Notes under the pieces: generated by a model
Seen by the model: the letters and a program-made list of their open reading frames with translations, nothing else
Database searches by the model: none
Told to the model about the DNA's origin: nothing
Assembly: GCA_046541355.1 (NCBI GenBank)
Contig: JBKHDM010000096.1
Location: 1 to 8,760 of the forward strand
Direction of reading: 5' to 3'
Source: CAYZHV01 sp046541355
Lineage (GTDB): Bacteria > Spirochaetota > Spirochaetia > DSM-27196 > Alkalispirochaetaceae
DNA length: 8,760 nt
Translations under genes and position numbers: made by a program
In this document: piece by piece, positions 1 through 5,096 of the stretch
Layout of the letters: each line of letters begins with the position of its first letter
Position numbering within the stretch: the first letter of the stretch is position 1

Positions 1-33
1 CTGCCCTGAATGCGGGGGATCACGGTTTTTTCC

Positions 34-62
34 TTGCTTTGACGGTGACATCACCATAGAAT
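34..62 (+). promoter_or_regulatory. Candidate sigma70-type promoter of the first glycosyltransferase gene, with palindrome in the spacer
   Basis: A -35-like TTGCTT (34-39) is followed after exactly 17 nt by TAGAAT (57-62), five of six matches to the -10 consensus. The expected start is near A70, only about 3 nt before the ATG at 73, which would make an almost leaderless mRNA; no Shine-Dalgarno is visible. The spacer holds an inverted repeat, GGTGA-CA-TCACC (44-55), well placed for a repressor. The -35 match is weak (3/6), so this rests mainly on spacing and the -10. Confidence 0.4.
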
Positions 63-72
63 TCCGCTCACC

Positions 73-1356
73 ATGGGCAAAAACGTAGGATTTGTCTCCT
101 TCCGGCTCTCCGGGACGGATGGGGTCTCCCTGGAGACCAAGAAGTGGGCGCAGGTCTTTGAGCGCAACGGGTTCAACACCTTCTACCTCGCCGGGGAGGT
201 GGATACCCCGGCGGAGCGGTCGATGGTTTGCGAGGATATGCACTTCCAGACCGAGGAGGCCCGGGAGCTGTACAACGCCTGCTTCAGCCGGCAGACGAGG
301 CCGAGGCGTCTGACCACCGAGATCCACCGCATCCGCTCCCGGATCAAGGACGCCCTCTACGAGTTCGTCGAGCGCTTTGAGATCGACATTCTCATTCCCG
401 AAAACGTCATCACCATTCCGTTAAACATCCCCCTGGGTATCGCGATCACCGAGATGGTGGAGGAGACCGGGATCAACACGATAGCCCACCACCACGACTT
501 CTTCTGGGAGCGAAAGCGGTTTCTGCGAAACTGCGTCTGGGACTATCTCAACGCCTGCTACCCGCCCCATCTACCCTCTATTCAACACGTGGTCATAAAC
601 AGCTCCGGGCGCAATCAGCTTGCCCTTCGTACCGGCATAGCCGCCACGCTCATTCCCAACGTTATGGACTTTGAGACCCCGCCGGACCCGATGGATGAGT
701 ACGCAAGGGATGCCAGGCAGGCGCTCGGGATCGGGGAGGATGAGCTCCTTATTCTCCAGCCGACCCGGGTGGTCCAGCGAAAAGGCATCGAACACGCGAT
801 CGAGCTGGTGGCGCGTCTCGACCGGCCCGCGGCGTTAGTCATTTCTCACGCAAGCGGGGATGAGGGGTACGAGTACGAACAGCGGATTCGGGAGTACGCC
901 AAACTCCTCGAGATTCGTGCGCTCTTTGTGGAGGAGCTTATCGGGGAGGTTCGGGGCACCACCGCCGACGGCCGCAAGATCTACTCCCTCGAGGACATCT
1001 ACCGCCACGCGGACCTGGTAACCTATCCCTCCCTTTTCGAGGGGTTCGGGAACGCCTTTCTCGAGGCGGTATACTTCAAGAAACCGATCCTGGTTAACAA
1101 CTACTCGATCTACTCCCACGACATAAAGCCGAAAGGCTTCGATGTGGTGGAGATGGACGACTTTATCTCAGAGGCTACGATCGAGGAGACCCGGGCGCTC
1201 CTCGATGATCCGGTCTGGATAGAGAGGATGGTGGAGAAGAACTACGCCCTCGCCCTGCGCCACTTCTCCTACCGCAACCTCGAGGTAAAACTGATCTACC
1301 TCGCCAAGTCCTTTTACGGCGAGGAGGGTCACTACGCAAACGACGGGTGCGAGTAG
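73..1356 (+). CDS. GT4-type retaining glycosyltransferase (possible mannosylglucosylglycerate synthase-like)
   Basis: A 427-residue cytoplasmic GT-B glycosyltransferase without signal peptide or membrane segment. The N-terminal Rossmann domain opens with a glycine-rich acceptor loop (SGTDGVS, residues 13-19) and has a histidine cluster HHHDFFWER (139-147). The nucleotide-sugar domain carries the GT4 signature: R232 and K237 in TRVVQRKG for the donor diphosphate, and an E-x7-E motif, E323 and E331, in FEGFGNAFLEA. This supports transfer from an NDP-sugar with retention. The ATG at 73 fits the start of the first beta strand; there is no Shine-Dalgarno, and a promoter-like element lies just upstream. 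It converges on a GH13_18 phosphorylase gene 21 nt away. Because glucosylglycerate phosphorylases belong to that subfamily, and GT4 enzymes make mannosylglucosylglycerate in other bacteria, that role is possible. It is inference from neighbours and a remembered resemblance. The GT4 assignment is firm; donor and acceptor are unknown. Confidence 0.9.
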   Translation: MGKNVGFVSFRLSGTDGVSLETKKWAQVFERNGFNTFYLAGEVDTPAERSMVCEDMHFQTEEARELYNACFSRQTRPRRLTTEIHRIRSRIKDALYEFVERFEIDILIPENVITIPLNIPLGIAITEMVEETGINTIAHHHDFFWERKRFLRNCVWDYLNACYPPHLPSIQHVVINSSGRNQLALRTGIAATLIPNVMDFETPPDPMDEYARDARQALGIGEDELLILQPTRVVQRKGIEHAIELVARLDRPAALVISHASGDEGYEYEQRIREYAKLLEIRALFVEELIGEVRGTTADGRKIYSLEDIYRHADLVTYPSLFEGFGNAFLEAVYFKKPILVNNYSIYSHDIKPKGFDVVEMDDFISEATIEETRALLDDPVWIERMVEKNYALALRHFSYRNLEVKLIYLAKSFYGEEGHYANDGCE

Positions 1357-1377
1357 GCGCCGGCCCCGGCAGATGAA

Positions 1378-3132
1378 TTACCGGGTAAACCTGAGCCAGA
1401 GCACCTCCTGAGCCTCGAGTTCCAGGGAGAGTTTGCGGGTGGAGTCCCGGTTGCCCGCTAGTCGGTCCCCGCTTATCAGCTCATCAAAGACGGGATGCTC
1501 CTCGCAGCCGAGCTCCTCGAGATCGACCACCAGCTCCGCGAGGTCGTCGCTCACGTTGTGCACCGCCAGCACCGATTCCTGCTCCCCCGCCTCGTTCTCC
1601 ACCGGTCCTCGCAGCACCACAAAGAGGGACTCCTCCCTCTCGATTATGCGCTGGGGAGAGGCGGGAGCAAACGCCTGGCTCGACCCGCGCGCTTCGAGGA
1701 GCACTTTGTAGCCTTCAAAGACGTAGTGTCGCAGGCTGTCGCCACGGTGAAGCTCATCAACAACCGTGGCGTAGTCGAGTTTCTCCCGGTTGATCGCCCG
1801 GTTGACCCCGCTCTCCACTACGCCCTCCTCCCAGTTGGTGGATCCGAGGAGACTGTGGATGTAGATCGCCGGCAGCCCCGCGAGAGAGAGCATGATCGCC
1901 TGGGAGACGAGGAAGGTCCGGGCGCGCTGGGATTCGGGTAGCGCCGGGTCGCTGACCGCGGAGAGGTAATTGACGTTCATCTCGTAGGGGATCTCGCCGT
2001 CCGGGGTCGCCTTGTAGGAGATCCTCCCTCCCCGCTTTCGGACTGTCTCGATGAGGCGATTGATCTCCCCCTCCGGCAGGATCCCCTGGGCCGGAAGAAG
2101 CCCCACCCCGTCATGGGAGGCGCAGAAGTTGAAGAAGCTGCGGTCCTCCTGACGCTGAGGAAGCCCCGCGGCCCAGCGGGTCAGGTAGGAGGCGTTACCG
2201 GTTATCACGGCGTGCAGGGCGAGGGGGGGCAGGGAAAAGTTGTAGACCATGTGCGCCTCGTCCCCCTCACCGAAGTAACTCACGTTTTCCTCGTGGGGGA
2301 CGTTGGTCTCGGTGATGATCATCCCCCAGGGGGCGAGCTCATCGATAATCGCCCGCATCAGCTTGACGATCCGGTGGGTGTTGGGGTGGTGGATGCAGGG
2401 TGTGCCGATCTCCTTCCAGAGGTAGGCGATGGCGTCGAGGCGGACGATCTGCGCCCCCCGTTCGAGGTAGCCGAGAAAGACGTCGAGCATCTCGGCGAGG
2501 AGCTCGGGGGATGCAAAGTTCAGATCGACCTGATCCCTGCTGAAGGTGGTCCACACCTCCTGCGGTCCGTGGGCGGTCTCAAAGGTGTGGGTCAGGGGCA
2601 ACGCCCGGGGACGCACCACCCCGGACAGATCGGTGCCCGGCGCAACGGTTATGAAGTAGCCGGTGTACGGCTCCTCATCGGCGAGAAAGCGCCTGAACCA
2701 GTCGCTCTCCTGGGAGCAGTGGTTGAGGACCAGATCCGCCATAAAGCGGAACTCCTCGGCAATAGCCTCGATCTCACCCCAGCCGCCGAGCTTCGGGTCG
2801 ACCTCCCGGTAATCGATGACGCTGAATCCGTCATCCGAGGAGTAGGGGGAGAACGGAAGGATATGAACCCCCGTGACAAGATCCTCCACCTCGTCCCTAA
2901 GGAACCGGTGGAGAAAGGAGAGAGGTGTGCCCTCCTCTCCCCGCAGGGTGTCACCGTAGGTGATCATCACTACATCCCGCTCGGTGAGGGGCAACGTCCC
3001 CGGTTGTTCCGGGGCAACGGAGGGAGGAGCGAGGCGGTGTCGGTATCTCTCGACACACTGGTCGACCAGTTCCAGCGCCCGGCTATCCTCACCATAAATC
3101 TCCAGGATGAGGTCTCGAATCCGCGCATCCAT
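1378..3132 (-). CDS. GH13 subfamily 18 phosphorylase (sucrose / glucosylglycerate phosphorylase type)
   Basis: Cytosolic alpha-glucosyl phosphorylase that would split a glucoside with phosphate to give glucose 1-phosphate. Counting from the ATG at 3132 (584 residues), the barrel has SSDDGFSVIDY near 98-108, VLNH ending at H138, the nucleophile D233 in VRLDAIAY, the acid/base E275 in ITETNVPH, and the transition-state Asp D341 in ASHDGVG. It is longer than sucrose phosphorylases (about 490 residues) and closer to the YcjM / glucosylglycerate phosphorylase branch, as are GTPCIHHPNTH and ETNVPHEENVSYFG; I judge glucosylglycerate the likeliest substrate, not proven. An in-frame GTG at 3150 would add six residues. 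I prefer ATG 3132 because neither start has an SD and a promoter-like element would start transcription exactly there. The gene is divergent from the second glycosyltransferase and converges with the first. Confidence 0.9.
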   Translation of the reverse strand: MDARIRDLILEIYGEDSRALELVDQCVERYRHRLAPPSVAPEQPGTLPLTERDVVMITYGDTLRGEEGTPLSFLHRFLRDEVEDLVTGVHILPFSPYSSDDGFSVIDYREVDPKLGGWGEIEAIAEEFRFMADLVLNHCSQESDWFRRFLADEEPYTGYFITVAPGTDLSGVVRPRALPLTHTFETAHGPQEVWTTFSRDQVDLNFASPELLAEMLDVFLGYLERGAQIVRLDAIAYLWKEIGTPCIHHPNTHRIVKLMRAIIDELAPWGMIITETNVPHEENVSYFGEGDEAHMVYNFSLPPLALHAVITGNASYLTRWAAGLPQRQEDRSFFNFCASHDGVGLLPAQGILPEGEINRLIETVRKRGGRISYKATPDGEIPYEMNVNYLSAVSDPALPESQRARTFLVSQAIMLSLAGLPAIYIHSLLGSTNWEEGVVESGVNRAINREKLDYATVVDELHRGDSLRHYVFEGYKVLLEARGSSQAFAPASPQRIIEREESLFVVLRGPVENEAGEQESVLAVHNVSDDLAELVVDLEELGCEEHPVFDELISGDRLAGNRDSTRKLSLELEAQEVLWLRFTR

Positions 3133-3138
3133 AGGTTC

Positions 3139-3167
3139 ACGATATTCCACGGGGTGAGAAACTGCAA
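3139..3167 (-). promoter_or_regulatory. Candidate promoter of the GH13_18 gene giving a leaderless mRNA
   Basis: On the minus strand TTGCAG (3167-3162) and TATCGT (3144-3139) are separated by 17 nt. The start expected about 7 nt downstream of the -10 falls on A3132, the first base of the ATG. The matches are moderate (3/6 and 4/6). The case rests on the exact spacing and the same TTGC-N17 arrangement seen at the other genes here. Confidence 0.3.
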
Positions 3168-3176
3168 GCTACCGCG

Positions 3177-3205
3177 TTGCGGCTATCCCGCAGTTGGACT
3201 ACCCT
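3177..3205 (+). promoter_or_regulatory. Weak candidate promoter of the second glycosyltransferase gene
   Basis: TTGCGG (3177-3182), 17 nt, then TACCCT (3200-3205). The predicted start near A3213 is about 6 nt before the ATG at 3219. Each hexamer matches consensus at three of six positions, so this is weak alone. Two adjacent inverted repeats overlay it (TGCGG/CCGCA and GTTGGA/TCCAAC), which could be operator or RNA hairpins. Confidence 0.2.
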
Positions 3206-3215
3206 CTTTTCCAAC
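3178..3215. repeat. Two adjacent inverted repeats in the divergent intergenic region
   Basis: TGCGG (3178-3182) and CCGCA (3188-3192) form a 5-bp stem with a 5-nt loop. GTTGGA (3193-3198) and TCCAAC (3210-3215) follow directly with an 11-nt loop. Together they fill most of the short space between the phosphorylase and second glycosyltransferase genes, ending 3 nt before the ATG at 3219. They may be operator sites or leader hairpins; there is no T-tract to suggest a terminator. Confidence 0.35.
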
Positions 3216-3218
3216 GGT

Positions 3219-4883
3219 ATGAGAGCGTACATCTTCCACTACCATCTTAGACCCGGCGGGGTCACCGGCGTCATCACCACCAGCCTCAGGGCCCTCGCGG
3301 GGGAGCTTTCAACGGTCGAGGAGTTCATCGTTGTCACAGGGGAGGAGCCTTCAGCGTCTGTGCGCAAGGAGATCGAGGGGCTCGCGGATATCCTCGTGAT
3401 AGAGGAGATCGGCTACCTCTCCCTCGCCCAGCTCAGTGAACCGCCCCGGCCCTCCCCAATGCCCACAGGGATGAGCAGGGAGGAGAAGCAGGAGTACCGC
3501 AGCCGGCAGGTTGCCGCTCTCACTTCGAGAATCGAGGCGCAGCTTATCAGGAACTGCGACCCGTCACGCTCCCTCTGGTGGGTGCACAACCACCACCTCG
3601 GCAAGAATCCGGTCTTTACCGAAACCCTTCTCAAAATCGGCGAGGAGCACCCGCAACTACCGCTTCTCCTGCAGATACACGACTTTCCCGAGGAGGCGAG
3701 GTACGCGAACCTCCGCTTTCTCAACCTCATTGTACACCGCAATCCCTACCCGGTGAGATCGAAGGCGGTCTTTGCCGTGATCAACAGTCGGGATCTCAGA
3801 CACCTGCGGGAGGCCGGGGTCCCGGAGAGTCGGCTTCGACTCCTGCCCAACCCGATCCCTCCGCCCCCAGATCGGGAGGCACCGCGCCCCGCCGCCCCCG
3901 CCGGGCAACGGCGGGCTCCCGGGGACGAGACGATCCGCGACCGCCTTCGATCCGCCTACATTCGATCCTTCCCCCTCTTCGACCCGCAGGCGCCTATCGC
4001 CCTCTATCCGGTCCGGACGATCCGGCGGAAAAACGTCATGGAGGCGGCCTTCCTCCTCGCCGCCCTCGGACGGCCGGTCAACCTCGTTGTAACCCTGCCC
4101 GGGGTTTCTCAGCAGGAGCGCAACTACTCCGCCATGGTGGAGCACGCCTATCGGGAGGGGATTATCCGCGGCCTCTGGGGAATCGGCACCACCGTCGAGG
4201 AGCACGGCATCAGCTTCGAGGAACTTCTCTCGACAGCGGATCTGTTTGTCTCCTCCTCGGTGCAGGAGGGCTTCGGCTTTCAGTACATCGACTCCCTCGC
4301 CAAAGGCAGACCCCTCATAGCCCGGGATCTCCCGGTTCTCGAGGACCTCCGGCCGTTACTGCAGGGGGCGCACTTCTATCGGGAGCTGCAGGTGCCCACA
4401 TCCACCCCATCCCTCTCGGATGTCCGGCCGATGCTCAGGATGAAGTATCAGCAGCGGATCGAACAGGTGGAGCCGACCCTCCCGGACGCCGTCATTGCGC
4501 AGATGGAGGAGCAGGCGGCGGCCCTCGTTTCCGCGGAGAGCGTGGACTTCTCCTATCTCATGCCGCAGATGCAGTACAGCTACCTTAAGGATCTTCAGGT
4601 AGACTCCTTTCGCGCGGATGTTGCCGCCCTCAACCCGCAGCTCATGAGAGGTGTGGAGCAAGCGATCAGCTCCCCTCCCCCCCCTCGACCCGAGGCTGCC
4701 CTCGCAGAGGTGGAGGAACGCTTCGGCTTTCGAGCGTACCGGCAGCGGGTCGAGGAAATCCTCGACTCCTTTGCAACCGGTCAGACCGAAGAGCCGGCGG
4801 CGCCCACCGCGGGCGAGGAGGTGCAAAAGCGGCTCATAGAGCGTTTCGCCGGCCTCGACAAGCTGCGCCTCCTGTTCGAGTAG
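3219..4883 (+). CDS. GT-B (GT4-like) glycosyltransferase with proline-rich linkers and C-terminal extension
   Basis: A 554-residue soluble glycosyltransferase of unknown donor and acceptor. The N-terminal Rossmann domain starts at once (MRAYIFHYHLRPGGVTG) and includes WWVHNHHLGKNP (120-131) and LLLQIHDFPEEARY (149-162). A proline-rich linker (about 212-235) leads to the nucleotide-sugar domain, with YPVRTIRRKN (263-272) supplying the phosphate-binding Arg/Lys and VQEGFGFQYIDSL (348-360) as the acidic motif. The second acid of E-x7-E is Asp (E350, D358). Residues from about 390 form an atypical extension with further proline-rich stretches (485-491, 525-530) and a helical end. The in-frame TTG at 3177 would add 14 residues before an already complete first strand, so ATG 3219 is chosen; no SD is seen. 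It is divergent from the GH13_18 gene, suggesting a shared pathway. Family confidence is high; function is not assigned. Confidence 0.85.
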   Translation: MRAYIFHYHLRPGGVTGVITTSLRALAGELSTVEEFIVVTGEEPSASVRKEIEGLADILVIEEIGYLSLAQLSEPPRPSPMPTGMSREEKQEYRSRQVAALTSRIEAQLIRNCDPSRSLWWVHNHHLGKNPVFTETLLKIGEEHPQLPLLLQIHDFPEEARYANLRFLNLIVHRNPYPVRSKAVFAVINSRDLRHLREAGVPESRLRLLPNPIPPPPDREAPRPAAPAGQRRAPGDETIRDRLRSAYIRSFPLFDPQAPIALYPVRTIRRKNVMEAAFLLAALGRPVNLVVTLPGVSQQERNYSAMVEHAYREGIIRGLWGIGTTVEEHGISFEELLSTADLFVSSSVQEGFGFQYIDSLAKGRPLIARDLPVLEDLRPLLQGAHFYRELQVPTSTPSLSDVRPMLRMKYQQRIEQVEPTLPDAVIAQMEEQAAALVSAESVDFSYLMPQMQYSYLKDLQVDSFRADVAALNPQLMRGVEQAISSPPPPRPEAALAEVEERFGFRAYRQRVEEILDSFATGQTEEPAAPTAGEEVQKRLIERFAGLDKLRLLFE

Positions 4884-4904
4884 CCGCTCTTTTCCTCCCT
4901 ACCC

Positions 4905-4936
4905 TCCGGTTCGGTGTGCCGCGCCCCCGGATTTTT
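4905..4936 (+). terminator. Probable rho-independent terminator of the second glycosyltransferase gene
   Basis: Beginning 22 nt after the stop codon, TCCGG (4905-4909) pairs with CCGGA (4927-4931), and inside it CGG (4912-4914) pairs with CCG (4919-4921) around a TGTG loop. Five T residues (4932-4936) follow immediately. The internal loop makes the stem imperfect, but stem plus T-run in the right place supports a terminator. Confidence 0.45.
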
Positions 4937-4952
4937 GTGAAACCATTCACAA
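4935..4952. promoter_or_regulatory. Perfect Rex (NADH/NAD+-sensing repressor) operator
   Basis: TTGTGAA-ACCA-TTCACAA is a perfect inverted repeat with 7-bp arms and a 4-bp centre, identical to the Rex operator consensus TTGTGAA-N4-TTCACAA. Rex represses fermentation and anaerobic redox genes and leaves DNA when NADH rises. The next gene downstream is a pyruvate oxidoreductase, a typical Rex target. The site is 26 bp upstream of the best -35; a weaker promoter would use TTCACA inside the operator as its -35. No rex gene is in the window. Confidence 0.8.
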
Positions 4953-4977
4953 CTACACGGGGGCAAGTACACAACTC

Positions 4978-5006
4978 TTGCGTTATCGACAGAAAACGGG
5001 TATAGT
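4978..5006 (+). promoter_or_regulatory. Sigma70-type promoter of the PFOR gene
   Basis: TTGCGT (4978-4983), a 17-nt spacer, then TATAGT (5001-5006), five of six to the -10 consensus. Transcription would start near 5013, giving a leader of about 75 nt. The Rex operator lies just upstream. The -35 has only three matches. Confidence 0.55.
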
Positions 5007-5051
5007 AAGGGCCTATTCTCCCAAACACCCCGATCCGAGTTCTTCGTCTCG

Positions 5052-5096
5052 ATGGAGCCCTCGGAAATCTACTGTTATGAGGACGCATATGTCTAA
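5052..5096 (+). other. Possible 14-codon upstream ORF overlapping the PFOR start
   Basis: In the PFOR leader, ATG at 5052 opens a frame MEPSEIYCYEDAYV ending at TAA 5094-5096, overlapping the PFOR ATG (5089) by 8 nt. It has no convincing Shine-Dalgarno and no attenuator-like run of one codon. It may be chance, or a short leader peptide coupling translation. Confidence 0.15.
5079..5083 (+). promoter_or_regulatory. Shine-Dalgarno sequence that fixes the PFOR start
   Basis: GAGGA sits 5 nt upstream of ATG 5089. It favours that start over the in-frame ATG at 5077, the ATG at 5101 and the far-upstream TTG at 4978, which lies in the promoter -35 and so would not be transcribed. It is the only clear SD among the starts in this window. 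Confidence 0.7.

Noticed and set aside
39..62. TTGACG paired with TAGAAT as a promoter
   Set aside because: The spacing is only 12 nt, too short for sigma70; TTGCTT at 34-39 gives 17 nt and is preferred.
1..88. 3' end of an upstream gene
   Set aside because: Frames ending at 59 (ALNAGDHGFFLALTVTSP) and 88 (starting CPECGGSRFFPC) are both open from the edge, and a minus-strand ATG at 57 is also open leftward. Third-position GC is low compared with the real genes, and none can be preferred.
1359..1370. GCCGG/CCGGC hairpin between the convergent genes at 1357-1377
   Set aside because: A 5-bp stem with a 2-nt loop and no T-run is too weak to call a terminator.
2113..3222. 369-codon plus-strand ORF opposite the GH13_18 gene
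   Set aside because: It lies antisense to a gene with complete catalytic motifs; long shadow frames are expected in GC-rich DNA, and its protein is low-complexity and unlike any family.
3578..4588. 336-codon plus-strand ORF inside the second glycosyltransferase gene
   Set aside because: It is an out-of-frame shadow rich in Arg/Gly/Pro/Ala, while the main frame shows clear GT-B motifs.
4978..5088. TTG start adding 37 residues to the PFOR
   Set aside because: The TTG is inside the promoter -35, the extension has no family match, and ATG 5089 has a good SD and places T31, E64 and R114 at their usual numbers.
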